Part shown: positions 40,968-49,946 of the stretch, piece after piece
Layout of the letters: every line of letters starts with the position of its first letter
Position numbering within the stretch: position 1 is the first letter of the stretch
Source of the DNA: Paenibacillus sp. W2I17
Lineage (GTDB): Bacteria > Bacillota > Bacilli > Paenibacillales > Paenibacillaceae
Direction: 5' to 3'
Assembly (NCBI RefSeq): GCF_030815985.1
Contig: NZ_JAUSXM010000001.1
Span: 2,418,001-2,482,000 of the forward strand
Length of the DNA stretch: 64,000 bases
Notes under the pieces: model-generated
What the model saw: the letters and a program-made list of their open reading frames with translations, nothing else
Database searches by the model: none
What the model was told of the DNA's origin: nothing
Translations under genes and position numbers: made by a program

Positions 40968-41531
40968 TTAGAACGTATTATAGATCTTTACATACTGATT
41001 ATAATAGTAAATGACTCTTTGTACATAGTGACGCGTCTCACCAAACGGAATATCTTTCACTGTATCGAACGAGCCATCCCATACACCATCTCTAAGCCAA
41101 CTGTTCACTTTGCCTGGACCCGCATTATAGGCAGCGATCATAACTGCTTCATTGCCATCGAATTGATCGGACAGATTCCGCAGATACCATGTCCCTAATT
41201 GAATATTTCGTTCTGGCTCGTGCTTTAATTCCTCCAGCGAAGTGTCGGGAATTTTGGCTTGTTCCAGTATCCAGTTCGCCGTGTCCGGCATCAGTTGCAT
41301 GAGCCCAATGGCACCTCGTTTGGATTCCTTGCTTGTCTTGAAATTGGTCTCCACCTTGATAATGGAAGCAATCAGAAACGGATCAACCTCATAACTCTGA
41401 GATTGGGCACGGATCTCTTCCTTATAATGTATGGGATAGAACCATGCCATCCAGTTTGTATTCAGAAATAACACCAGTACAAAGGACACAAACATCAACA
41501 GCAGTACACGTTTCTTACGCAATATTCTCAT
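40968..41531 (-). CDS. Membrane-anchored lytic transglycosylase (SLT domain)
   Basis: This 187-residue protein has an N-terminal membrane anchor (LLLMFVSFVLVLFL, about residues 9-22). The extracytoplasmic SLT domain has the catalytic Glu in IKVETNF (about residue 61), GLMQLMP (about 77-83) and AYNAGPGKVNSWL (about 134-146). It cleaves the glycan strands of peptidoglycan, forming anhydro-muramic ends, probably in wall turnover or sporulation. Its ATG overlaps the coaE stop by four bases, so it is translated with coaE. This coaE-SLT pairing is common in Paenibacillus-type genomes. Confidence 0.95.
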   Translation of the reverse strand: MRILRKKRVLLLMFVSFVLVLFLNTNWMAWFYPIHYKEEIRAQSQSYEVDPFLIASIIKVETNFKTSKESKRGAIGLMQLMPDTANWILEQAKIPDTSLEELKHEPERNIQLGTWYLRNLSDQFDGNEAVMIAAYNAGPGKVNSWLRDGVWDGSFDTVKDIPFGETRHYVQRVIYYYNQYVKIYNTF

Positions 41532-42124
41532 AACAAACCCTTACGCTGTAGATATGAGTCAATTTGCTGTTCCGTCGCAGGCCATAAGCCGCTGTTATCG
41601 ATGACAATGTCTGCCAGCTGTTTTTTGCGCTCAATATCCATCTGTACATCCATTCGAGCCTCAGCCTGTGCTGCAGTCATTCCATCCCGACTCATCAAGC
41701 GATCTCGTTGCACCGATCTCGGGACATATACAACCATGACTTCCTCGAAACCGTCCTCCAGACCTGATTCGTAGAGCAAAGGAATATCAGATACCACAAG
41801 TTTATCCGGATGTTGCAACGCGTATGCAGCAGCCCGTTCGCGCATCTCTCTTCGGATTGCCGGATGTGTGATGGCCTCCAATGCCTTTCGTTCCTCAGGT
41901 TGTTGAAAAACAATACTCCCGAGCTTTTTCCGATCCAGTGTTCCATCTTCGTTCAGTATGGCTTGTCCAAACCGCTTAACAGCGGCGGCCAACACGGGAT
42001 GCCCGGGCATCATAACTTCCCGGGCAATAACGTCTGCATCGATGAGCAACGCTCCCTTACTGGCGAGATAGGCGGAAACACTGCTTTTGCCTGTCGCGAT
42101 CCCGCCGGTTAAGCCTATATTCAT
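41528..42124 (-). CDS. coaE: Dephospho-CoA kinase
   Basis: This 198-residue cytosolic P-loop kinase carries out the last step of coenzyme A synthesis, phosphorylating the 3'-hydroxyl of dephospho-CoA. Walker A is GLTGGIATGKSSV (residues 4-16). DADVIARE and HPAIRREM are the usual substrate-binding segments, and VVSDIPLLYESG is the family motif. ATG 42124 has GAGGTG upstream. It lies in the polA-mutM-ytaF-coaE group and overlaps the SLT gene downstream. Confidence 0.97.
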   Translation of the reverse strand: MNIGLTGGIATGKSSVSAYLASKGALLIDADVIAREVMMPGHPVLAAAVKRFGQAILNEDGTLDRKKLGSIVFQQPEERKALEAITHPAIRREMRERAAAYALQHPDKLVVSDIPLLYESGLEDGFEEVMVVYVPRSVQRDRLMSRDGMTAAQAEARMDVQMDIERKKQLADIVIDNSGLWPATEQQIDSYLQRKGLL

Positions 42125-42133
42125 CGTTTCACC

Positions 42134-42907
42134 TCATAACAACTTCATTATTCCCATAATCATTAACAATAGTGCTGGCAGTATAGACAGTCTTCGCATC
42201 CAGCGCAGAGCTGAGAATCGCAGTCCAACTTTCATCCCAAGTAACAGAAACGCTCCACTAAACAGCGCAATAATGAGTGCCGTCCACAGTGTAGGGAATC
42301 CTAGAAGTGCCGCTCCCAATCCTGCTCCAAACGCATCCAGAGACAAGGCAATACCAAGCCACATCGCTTCTTGGGCAGATATACTTCCCGAGTTATCCAT
42401 ATCCGCCTTGGAGGGACTGCGAAGGATCTGAATGACGACCCCCAGCTTACGCAGCTCCAATGTAAAAACCATGCGTTCCAGTGATCCACCTGAAGCCGAC
42501 TGCTCCAGATCCAGCGCAAGCACCTGATTCCTGCCCTTTGAATCCGACAGTCTCTCTTGTGCTTCTCCCACCCCAGTTACCGTTGCTTCTGTTCTCTCAC
42601 CCGTTCCAGCGTCTGTTTCCAGTTGTTCTTTGCCTTGCTTTCGAATAAGTTGCAACAGTGACCATGCACCAATACCTATCAATATAACGGCTCCCACGAT
42701 CGAAGCGATATCCGGTGACACCACATGGGACAACAACACACCTACTTGCATCGACAAGGCAATAACCAATCCCGAACAGATCGAAATAACAGCGATAGAT
42801 AACAGGGGAATCTTAGTCCTCCGTAACCCATATGTAATCCCGACTCCAAAACCATCTAAACTAAGCGCCAAAGCAAGCGCCAGCAATGAAATAAAATGAT
42901 GCAGCAC
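42134..42907 (-). CDS. ytaF: Sporulation membrane protein YtaF (MntP-like fold)
   Basis: This 257-residue polytopic membrane protein has about six helices. The two homologous segments LALALSLDGFGVGITYG (near residue 10) and IALSLDAFGAGLGAALLG (near 190) are typical of the YtaF/MntP superfamily. The hydrophilic loop between the halves contains a perfect EF-hand-like calcium loop, DMDNSGSISAQE (DNA 42368-42403). YtaF belongs to the sporulation gene set of Bacillales, but its transported ion is not established. The start is GTG at 42907 with GAGGAGG nine bases upstream. It sits between mutM and coaE, nine bases from the latter. Confidence 0.93.
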   Translation of the reverse strand: MLHHFISLLALALALSLDGFGVGITYGLRRTKIPLLSIAVISICSGLVIALSMQVGVLLSHVVSPDIASIVGAVILIGIGAWSLLQLIRKQGKEQLETDAGTGERTEATVTGVGEAQERLSDSKGRNQVLALDLEQSASGGSLERMVFTLELRKLGVVIQILRSPSKADMDNSGSISAQEAMWLGIALSLDAFGAGLGAALLGFPTLWTALIIALFSGAFLLLGMKVGLRFSALRWMRRLSILPALLLMIMGIMKLL

Positions 42908-43049
42908 CCCGGACTCCTCCTCTGTGCGGTACTCGTGCCAACTGAAGATGCCAGTATGGGTATACGCCCGCTTATTTCTGCCATATCAGTATATGGAGGG
43001 AGGAATCCAAGGGTGCTATGATTTCATCATTTCGTTCATTCAGTTCATG

Positions 43050-43877
43050 TTACAGCAGCTGACAGTTCGGACAAAAATGCGTGCCACGGCCACCAACCAC
43101 CGTTTTTTCAATTAACGTACCACAAGTTGTACAAGGTTCTGATTTGCGTCCATAGATTTTCAGTTGATGCTGGAACATCCCCATCTCACCCTGTCCATTC
43201 ACATAGGACTTGATGGAAGATCCACCTGCATTCACTGCATCTTGCAACGTAGCCACAATCGCTTCATGAAGCACCGTTAACTGAGCTTCAGTCAGTGTCT
43301 TGGCGATGGTCTCGGGATGGATACCTGCGCGAAATAGAGCCTCGTCCACATAAATATTCCCGATACCGACCACATATGCCTGATTTAAAAGTACAGCCTT
43401 GATTTTGGTTGTACGCTTGCCAACCGCCTCGCGGAATGCAGTTACCGTAAAGGCTGGATCAAGCGGCTCCAGTCCCAGCTTCAGCAAAGGTTTGGACACC
43501 AGTTCCTCACCTGCATTAAACAGATGCATCGTACCGAACTGACGCACGTCCTTATAACGCAATTCCGTACCATCATTAAAATGGAAGATCACATGTGTAT
43601 GTTTCTCCACATCTTCATGCTGCTCGTACACACCGTACCTTCCTTCCATCCGCAGATGGGAGACAAGCACCAGCCCGTCCAGCAAAATACGCAAAAACTT
43701 GCCGCGGCGCTCCACCCCAATGACGGTATGTCCCGCGAGTTCCATTGCAAATGCATCTATATCGTCCGGCCGCTGAATAATCCGCGGCAAGCTAACGGTA
43801 ACATGATCAATCGTTTTGCCCACAATAAGTTGATTCAGTGTTCTTCTGACTGTTTCGACTTCCGGTAATTCCGGCAT
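43050..43877 (-). CDS. mutM: Formamidopyrimidine-DNA glycosylase (Fpg)
   Basis: This 275-residue DNA repair glycosylase/AP lyase removes 8-oxoguanine and ring-opened purines. It begins MPELPEVETVRRTL with the catalytic Pro2 and Glu3, has the conserved Lys in RRGKFLRI (about residue 59), and ends with a four-Cys zinc finger (EPCTTCG .. THFCPNCQ, about residues 245-273). It follows polA in the same direction, as in Bacillus. Length and motifs are standard. Confidence 0.98.
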   Translation of the reverse strand: MPELPEVETVRRTLNQLIVGKTIDHVTVSLPRIIQRPDDIDAFAMELAGHTVIGVERRGKFLRILLDGLVLVSHLRMEGRYGVYEQHEDVEKHTHVIFHFNDGTELRYKDVRQFGTMHLFNAGEELVSKPLLKLGLEPLDPAFTVTAFREAVGKRTTKIKAVLLNQAYVVGIGNIYVDEALFRAGIHPETIAKTLTEAQLTVLHEAIVATLQDAVNAGGSSIKSYVNGQGEMGMFQHQLKIYGRKSEPCTTCGTLIEKTVVGGRGTHFCPNCQLL

Positions 43878-43995
43878 GATGTTCTCACCTCCCCTATATT
43901 ATAACGGAAGATGGCGCTCAGCGGGACCCTTTTCTTATATCTCAAACATGGAAAGGCCTTTTGTAAAATACCGGAAAAACCGCGCAGCACTTGAT

Positions 43996-46650
43996 TTATT
44001 TCGCTTCGTACCAGTTATCACCAAAGCTGACTTCTGCTTTCAGCGGAACCGACAGTTCCAATGCTTTTTCCATAACAGAAGGGACTAACTCTTTCATCAG
44101 TTCCAATTCATCCGCAGGCACTTCGAATACAAGTTCATCGTGCACCTGAAGCAACATACGGCTCTTCAACTTGCGTTCCCGCAGCGCTTCATCCATCTGT
44201 ACCATGGCCAGCTTGATGATATCTGCCGCTGTTCCCTGAATCGGTGTATTCATCGCCGTACGCTCTGCGAAGGAACGCAGATTGAAGTTACTGGCGTTAA
44301 TCTCTGGCAGGTAGCGACGTCGTTCCAACAACGTTTTGACGTAACCATCCTGGCGAGCTTCCTTCACAATGTCATCCATATATCGGCGGACACCCTGGAA
44401 TACTTCAAAATACTGATCAATAAACTGTGCGGCCTCTTTACGTGTAATATGCAGGTTCTGTGATAAGCCATAATCACTTATGCCATACACGATACCAAAG
44501 TTAACTGCCTTGGCGGAACGACGCATATCCCCATCCACATCCTCAGGCTTCACGCCGAATACATCCGAAGCGGTCTTTGTATGAATATCCATATCATTAA
44601 CAAATGCTTCCTTCAAGCGCTCATCGTCCGAAATGTGTGCCAATACACGCAGTTCAATCTGGGAATAGTCTGCTGCCAAAATGGACCATCCGGGCTCGGA
44701 AGGAACAAATACCTTCCGGATTTTGCGACCTTCCTCCATCCGAATCGGAATGTTCTGCAAGTTCGGGAATTGACTGCTAAGTCGTCCCGTTGCAGCAATG
44801 GTCTGACGATAATACGTATGCACCTTGCCATCCCGATTGGATATCTCTTTGAGTAATCCTTCCACATAAGTGGATTGCAGCTTGGCAAGCTGACGATATT
44901 GCAGAATATGCTTGACCACATCATTATAAGGAGCCAATTTCTCCAATACTTCCGCATCTGTGGAATAACCCGTTTTTGTTTTCTTCACCACTGGCAAGCC
45001 CAGTCTATCAAACAAAATCTCACCCAGTTGCTTTGGTGAATTCAGATTAAATTCCGTTCCTGACAGCTTGTAGATCTCAGCCATCAACCTGCTAATCTGT
45101 TCTTCAAACTCACTGCCCAAAGCCTGCAGATCGGCTGTATTGGCCTTGATGCCCTGTTTCTCCATGTCCGCCAATATGCGTGACAACGGCATCTCCAGTT
45201 CATGGAACAGTGAATTCATCTCATCCGTTTCCAACACCTGCTCCTGAAGTGGAATAATGGCTGCGACTGCAGCAGCTTTGCGGCACAGGAAATCACCCAA
45301 GATCTCCACTTCGGGTACCTTGTACTTGGCCCCTTTGCCCATAACCGTGTCATCCTCCACAAGTGACGGCAGACCATACTTGGTCGTGAGTCCACTAATC
45401 GTCTGGTTGGATTCCGTTGGATCAAGCAAATACGCAGCCAGTTGTACATCAAATGACGCACCAGCGAATTCAATGCCATGTGCATGCAGGGCCAGGTCTA
45501 CACGATGAAGATCATAACCGCGCTTCGGCTGGTCTGAATTACCAAGCCATGCCCGCACTGGAGCCGCAGCCTCGGAATGAAGCAATTCGGGAGATATGAA
45601 CGTATATGTTCCAGCGGAACCTACAGCAAGTCCAATCAATTTTGCTTGGTGCGGGTTATCCCCATGTGTCTCCACGTGGAGGACATCAATGGAATCGAGG
45701 GAACTGAACAGCTCACTGATGTTGTCCTCTGTTGCAATGGAGGATTCAACTTCTGCAGCAGGGACCGCTTCCTGTTCAGAACCGATGCTGCCACTGAACG
45801 ACAGGCGTTCGAGCAAGGATTTGAATTCCAGCTTGGCCAATGCAGGGCCCGCATGTTCTTCTTTTAATCCAGCGAATTGCATATCCTCCCACGTCTGCTC
45901 CAGCGGAACTTCCCGGTGAATCGTCGCGAGTTGTTTGCTCATCCTAGCATCTTCGGCATGGGCCTCGATCTTTTCTTTCATCTTGCCTTTCAACTCACTT
46001 GTACCGTTCAGCACATCTTCTACCGATCCGAACTGATGCAGCAGCTTCAAAGCTGTCTTCTCTCCAACCCCGGGAATGCCTGGAATGTTATCGGACGCAT
46101 CGCCCATCAGACCCTTGAGATCAATGATTTGCAATGGAGTCAGACCATAACGCTCCTTAATCTGAGCAGGATCATACAGCTCAATATCGGTTACCCCTTT
46201 ACGTGTCAGCCCGATATGTACATTTTCGGAGGCAAGCTGCAGCATATCTTTGTCACCCGATACAACAAGCACCTGTCTGCCCGCTTCATCTGCGCGTTTG
46301 GTTAACGTTCCGATGATGTCATCCGCTTCGAATCCAGCCAGCTCAAACTGAGCAATGCCAAGTCCTTTCAGCAGTTCTTTGAGCAAAGGGAATTGCTCTG
46401 ACAACTCTGGTGGTGTTTTCTCCCGTCCACCCTTGTATTCCTGATACCCTTCGTGGCGGAACGTGATTTTGCCTGCATCAAATGCAACCATAACATGTGT
46501 AGGTTTATGCTCTTCAAGCAGTCTTAGCAGCATTGTGGTGAAGCCATATACCGCATTGGTATGCAGACCTTTTGAGTTGGTCAGAGGCGGCATTGCAAAA
46601 AACGCCCTGTAAATAATGCTATTTCCATCTATGAGAATAAACTTGTCCAT
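43996..46650 (-). CDS. polA: DNA polymerase I
   Basis: This 884-residue enzyme has an N-terminal 5'-3' exonuclease/FEN domain (about 1-290; IDGNSIIYRAFFA, SGDKDMLQLA). A middle domain (about 310-480) corresponds to the 3'-5' exonuclease but lacks its acidic DxE motif, as in other Bacillus-group Pol I. The polymerase domain has motif A DYSQIELRVL (about 662), motif B RRSAKAVNFGIVYG (about 716) and motif C VHDELVFE (about 839). It works in Okazaki-fragment maturation and excision repair. ATG 46650 follows a GAGGTGC-type site. A terminator separates it from the phoU operon upstream. Confidence 0.98.
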   Translation of the reverse strand: MDKFILIDGNSIIYRAFFAMPPLTNSKGLHTNAVYGFTTMLLRLLEEHKPTHVMVAFDAGKITFRHEGYQEYKGGREKTPPELSEQFPLLKELLKGLGIAQFELAGFEADDIIGTLTKRADEAGRQVLVVSGDKDMLQLASENVHIGLTRKGVTDIELYDPAQIKERYGLTPLQIIDLKGLMGDASDNIPGIPGVGEKTALKLLHQFGSVEDVLNGTSELKGKMKEKIEAHAEDARMSKQLATIHREVPLEQTWEDMQFAGLKEEHAGPALAKLEFKSLLERLSFSGSIGSEQEAVPAAEVESSIATEDNISELFSSLDSIDVLHVETHGDNPHQAKLIGLAVGSAGTYTFISPELLHSEAAAPVRAWLGNSDQPKRGYDLHRVDLALHAHGIEFAGASFDVQLAAYLLDPTESNQTISGLTTKYGLPSLVEDDTVMGKGAKYKVPEVEILGDFLCRKAAAVAAIIPLQEQVLETDEMNSLFHELEMPLSRILADMEKQGIKANTADLQALGSEFEEQISRLMAEIYKLSGTEFNLNSPKQLGEILFDRLGLPVVKKTKTGYSTDAEVLEKLAPYNDVVKHILQYRQLAKLQSTYVEGLLKEISNRDGKVHTYYRQTIAATGRLSSQFPNLQNIPIRMEEGRKIRKVFVPSEPGWSILAADYSQIELRVLAHISDDERLKEAFVNDMDIHTKTASDVFGVKPEDVDGDMRRSAKAVNFGIVYGISDYGLSQNLHITRKEAAQFIDQYFEVFQGVRRYMDDIVKEARQDGYVKTLLERRRYLPEINASNFNLRSFAERTAMNTPIQGTAADIIKLAMVQMDEALRERKLKSRMLLQVHDELVFEVPADELELMKELVPSVMEKALELSVPLKAEVSFGDNWYEAK

Positions 46651-46765
46651 TCCAGCACCTCGCGTATTATATGGTCAACCTCTTCAAATTACATCTACTC
46701 TCATGATACCATACCCACCTGTCACATCAAAAAGAATAGCCTCTTTTCACTTCATTTTTAATTGC

Positions 46766-46820
46766 AAAAAAGAACCTTCTCCGCAGACAGCTGTACACAG
46801 CCTACCTGAGAGAAAGTCCT
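46766..46820 (-). terminator. Terminator of the pstB-phoU operon
   Basis: A long imperfect stem GGACTTTCTC / GAGAAGGTTC with an inner GGCTGTGTACAGCTGTC element ends in six T (46766-46771) on the minus strand. Confidence 0.75.
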
Positions 46821-46884
46821 TTTCCATTCATATGATTGCATTACTTAATCAGTACTGATTCCCCAATTCCAAAGCAATACTCTT

Positions 46885-47544
46885 CTATTGATTCAGATCC
46901 GGACGTTTACCTGTCACCAGGTACACCGTGCTCTCACCAATGTTGGTTGCATGATCGCCAATCCGTTCAATGTAACGTCCAACCATCATCAGCAGCATAG
47001 CCTGTGAAGCCTGATTAGGATGCTCTGTCATTAACGTGTAGAGATCACTGATCATATGGCTGTACAGTTGATCGACCTGATCGTCCGTCTGAGCCATTTT
47101 ATAGGCCAGGTCTGTGTTTTCTTTCAGGAAAGATTCGATGGATTCATCAATCATGGATTTCACGATTTCTGCCATTTGCGGGATATCCACCAGAGGTTTA
47201 ATCAGCTTCTGTCCATCCATCCGGAGTGTCACCTTCGCCACGTCGAGCGCAAGATCTCCCATACGCTCCAGATCACTGGAGATTTTGAATGCCACGATAA
47301 TACGTCTGAGATCCTTCGCCACCGGCTGTTGTGTGATGATCAGTTTGGAGCCAAGTTCCATAATTTTGTCTTCAAGGGCATTCAGATTCGCATCATTCTT
47401 GATGATGACCTGAGCTTTCTCCGCGTTCATCGTTTGTAAACTCTCAATAGCACCATCCAATGCTGCTCCTACATGTTCACCCATTTGTTTGAGCAAGGTA
47501 CGCAGCTCTTCAAGCTCCTGATCAAATTCTTTTCTGCGAATCAT
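46885..47544 (-). CDS. phoU: Phosphate transport system accessory protein PhoU
   Basis: This 219-residue all-helical protein is made of two PhoU repeats; ITQQPVAKDLRRI and SSDLERMGDLALDVA in the first, and RYIERIGDHATNIGE in the second, carry the metal-binding motifs. PhoU couples the Pst transporter to the PhoR kinase and keeps the Pho response off in phosphate-rich cells. The start ATG 47544 (MIRRKEFD) gives the usual family length; GGAGG lies eleven bases upstream. An earlier ATG at 47592 lacks support. It follows pstB by 63 bases in one operon. Confidence 0.96.
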   Translation of the reverse strand: MIRRKEFDQELEELRTLLKQMGEHVGAALDGAIESLQTMNAEKAQVIIKNDANLNALEDKIMELGSKLIITQQPVAKDLRRIIVAFKISSDLERMGDLALDVAKVTLRMDGQKLIKPLVDIPQMAEIVKSMIDESIESFLKENTDLAYKMAQTDDQVDQLYSHMISDLYTLMTEHPNQASQAMLLMMVGRYIERIGDHATNIGESTVYLVTGKRPDLNQ

Positions 47545-47607
47545 AGATTTCATGTCCTCCTTATCCATCATCTCCGGGTATGCCGGGATCATTCCAATTC
47601 AGCTCGC

Positions 47608-48363
47608 TTAACCGAACCTTCCAGATATATAATCCTCAGTCCGGGAATCTTGCGGTGTGGAGAATAACGTCTCCGTATCAGCTGCCTCCACCACTTCACC
47701 ATTCAGGAAAAATACCGTGCGTCCAGATACCCGTGCCGCCTGGTGCATATTGTGGGTAACCATAACGATTGTGTACTTGTGATGCAACTCCTTCACCAGT
47801 TCCTCAATCTTCAATGTGGAGATCGGGTCGAGTGCAGACGTTGCTTCATCCATCAGCAGAACGTCTGGCTGTACAGCCAGCGCCCGTGCAATACAGAGAC
47901 GCTGTTGTTGTCCGCCGGACAAACTAAGTGCCGACTTTTTCAATACATCCTTTACTTCATCCCATAGGGCAGCATGGACAAGACTTTGTTCCACCAACTG
48001 ATCCAGTTCAGCCTTTTGGGTTACCCCGTGCAAGCGCGGTCCATAAGCCACGTTATCGTATATGGATTTTGGAAAAGGATTCGGTTGTTGAAACACCATG
48101 CCAACTCGTTTGCGCAGTGTCTCCACTTCAATCTCATTACTGTAAATGTCAGAGCCATTCAGCATAACCTGTCCTTCCACACGAACACCCGGAATCATGT
48201 CATTCATCCGGTTTAACGTGCGAAGCAATGTCGATTTACCACAACCTGACGGCCCGATGAACGCAGTAACGGTTTTTTCCGGCAGATCCATCGATATATT
48301 TTTAAGCGCGTGATGCGTATCATAATATAAATTAAGATTTTCAATGTGAATGAGGTCCTTCAT
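47608..48363 (-). CDS. pstB: Phosphate ABC transporter ATP-binding protein PstB
   Basis: This 251-residue ABC ATPase has Walker [10 protein letters not shown] (about residues 37-45), the signature [16 protein letters not shown] (about 147-162) and Walker [14 protein letters not shown] (about 169-181). The [13 protein letters not shown] insert is typical of PstB, which powers high-affinity phosphate uptake. PstS, PstC and PstA genes are not adjacent; the upstream neighbour is the CBS-chemoreceptor gene. A three-element PhoP-box array lies 112-150 bases upstream, so phosphate-starvation induction is expected. Confidence 0.97.
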   Translation of the reverse strand: MKDLIHIENLNLYYDTHHALKNISMDLPEKTVTAFIGPSGCGKSTLLRTLNRMNDMIPGVRVEGQVMLNGSDIYSNEIEVETLRKRVGMVFQQPNPFPKSIYDNVAYGPRLHGVTQKAELDQLVEQSLVHAALWDEVKDVLKKSALSLSGGQQQRLCIARALAVQPDVLLMDEATSALDPISTLKIEELVKELHHKYTIVMVTHNMHQAARVSGRTVFFLNGEVVEAADTETLFSTPQDSRTEDYISGRFG

Positions 48364-48474
48364 GGATGTTCACTTCTCCTTCGCTGCAGGGACACAGAAA
48401 CTCCCTTTACGTCGAGACCGATACTGATAATCTTTCATCGCTGCTCGGCCATCTTTAATATCCTACCCTTTCAT

Positions 48475-48513
48475 TGTAAAAACAGTATCACTTTCATGTT
48501 AACGGAATGTAAA
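48475..48513 (-). promoter_or_regulatory. PhoP box upstream of pstB
   Basis: On the minus strand TTTACA, TTAACA and TTTACA occur at plus positions 48508-48513, 48497-48502 and 48475-48480. They fall on one 11-bp period with a degenerate element at 48486. This is the direct-repeat layout bound by PhoP dimers. Confidence 0.8.
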
Positions 48514-48590
48514 AAAGACATCCTTAACCTTCATGATCTGCTTGATGGATCAATCTGATTCCTGATGTCTGCCTTATTGACTACTTTATA

Positions 48591-49772
48591 TTACTCTCCA
48601 TTCGAAACCATCTCATCCAGCTTCGTACGAATGTGCTCTGCAACTTCTCCAGCTTTCCCGCCTTCCATGGCGATCTCCTCTGCTATACGAGACAAATCTC
48701 TCACCGCACTGTTCAGTTGTCGGAACGTTGCTCCCCCTGCGGTGACATGCACCGAACTGTCGTCAATCTCCGCTCCGCTTGCCTTAACCAGTTCAACAGT
48801 CTGAAGGGTCAATCCACCAATATTCTCTAGCAATGAAGACATGTTCCCCGCAACCTCACGGGTCTGTTTCGCGAGCGCTCGAATCTCGCCTGCAACAATC
48901 TGAAAACCACGTCCATATTCACCGGCATGAGCTGCTTCGATGGAAGCATTCAGGGCGAGGAGACCACTTTGATCTGCCAGGGAGCGAATGGATTGTGCCA
49001 TGCCTGAACCTGTTTTGATCGAATTCAGCATGTGATCTGCATGTTGTCCTTGACTCTCCATATGCTGATGTACCCGGTTATAGGAAGCATCAACGTGTTT
49101 CAAACTCTCTTCACCCTTCTTGGACAATGCCATGATCTCACGGGCCTCATGTACAGTCTGATTGGCTGCATTCACCAACTTGGTGACCGCATTGTTGATT
49201 CTGGATATCTCCTGTCTGCTCTCGGTTACTGTACGTATGCGCTCTTCCGTAACAGCCTGCTGCAATCTGCGGGAGAGCGACATTACGTCACGCATCGTCA
49301 GCACACCAAGCAGTCTGCCTTGTTCCGTAACCAGCAGACAATCATAGAAATGCTGTTCATTCCGTCCAAGTGCGATATCAATAATCGTTGAGGCTTCCAT
49401 ATGAATATCTGCAATAACCGGAGATGTATTCACTACTTGTATGACCGGCTTACGGTAGAATAGATCTGCGGCAAAACGGCCATTTAACATCCGATATAAC
49501 GTCTCTCGCATTAACAATCCAGTGGGTTTCATCTGCTCATCACACAGTACAATACATGGGTGTTCCTGATCCTGATTCATCATCGTGGCAGCTTCTCCAC
49601 ATGTGGTATGGACTCCGGCGACAGGTACCTGACGATAATAGTCATGCAAATGGATTACAGGTTCTTCAGCAACAACCGTTACTTCATGATGCTGCTGTTC
49701 GGGTGTCGCTATTTCTTCATTATGTAAAACAACATGAGGCTGGTCAGGTTTCACTTCGAGCAACATGGGCAT
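48591..49772 (-). CDS. CBS-domain methyl-accepting chemotaxis-like signalling protein
   Basis: This 393-residue soluble protein has no signal peptide and no membrane helix. About residues 50-185 form a CBS pair (TCGEAATMMNQDQEHPCIVLCDEQ, then GRLLGVLTMRDVMSLSRRL). Residues about 185-390 are a short chemoreceptor signalling coiled coil with the hairpin tip region RSLADQSGLLALNASIEAAHAGEYGRGFQIVAGEIRALA. CBS domains bind adenine nucleotides, so it may report energy or nucleotide state to CheA or to another partner. Start: ATG 49772, with AAAGGAGA twelve bases upstream. It stands between phoP and pstB behind its own PhoP box, which marks it as a Pho-regulon member. Confidence 0.9.
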   Translation of the reverse strand: MPMLLEVKPDQPHVVLHNEEIATPEQQHHEVTVVAEEPVIHLHDYYRQVPVAGVHTTCGEAATMMNQDQEHPCIVLCDEQMKPTGLLMRETLYRMLNGRFAADLFYRKPVIQVVNTSPVIADIHMEASTIIDIALGRNEQHFYDCLLVTEQGRLLGVLTMRDVMSLSRRLQQAVTEERIRTVTESRQEISRINNAVTKLVNAANQTVHEAREIMALSKKGEESLKHVDASYNRVHQHMESQGQHADHMLNSIKTGSGMAQSIRSLADQSGLLALNASIEAAHAGEYGRGFQIVAGEIRALAKQTREVAGNMSSLLENIGGLTLQTVELVKASGAEIDDSSVHVTAGGATFRQLNSAVRDLSRIAEEIAMEGGKAGEVAEHIRTKLDEMVSNGE

Positions 49773-49865
49773 AAATGCGCAATCTCCTTTACGTAATACC
49801 TCCGTCTTGAGGTGGGTTATGTAGGTACAAAGTATCACTCAGATAAGTCCATGCTACTCCCTCTA

Positions 49866-49904
49866 CGTAAAGAAAAATCTTCCTTTATGTTAAATGAACG
49901 TAAA
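49866..49904 (-). promoter_or_regulatory. PhoP box upstream of the CBS-chemoreceptor gene
   Basis: On the minus strand TTTACG (49899-49904), TTAACA (49888-49893) and TTTACG (49866-49871) lie on one 11-bp period with one degenerate element. The geometry is the same as upstream of pstB. Confidence 0.75.
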
Positions 49905-49908
49905 ATAA

Positions 49909-49946
49909 AACTCCCCGATCATTGCTAACTTGAATGATGGGGAGTT
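49909..49946 (-). terminator. Terminator overlapping the 3' end of phoP
   Basis: ACTCCCCATCATT pairs with AATGATCGGGGAGT (49910-49946, one mismatch) and TTTTATTTTA follows on the minus strand. The first arm lies in the last codons of phoP. Confidence 0.85.
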
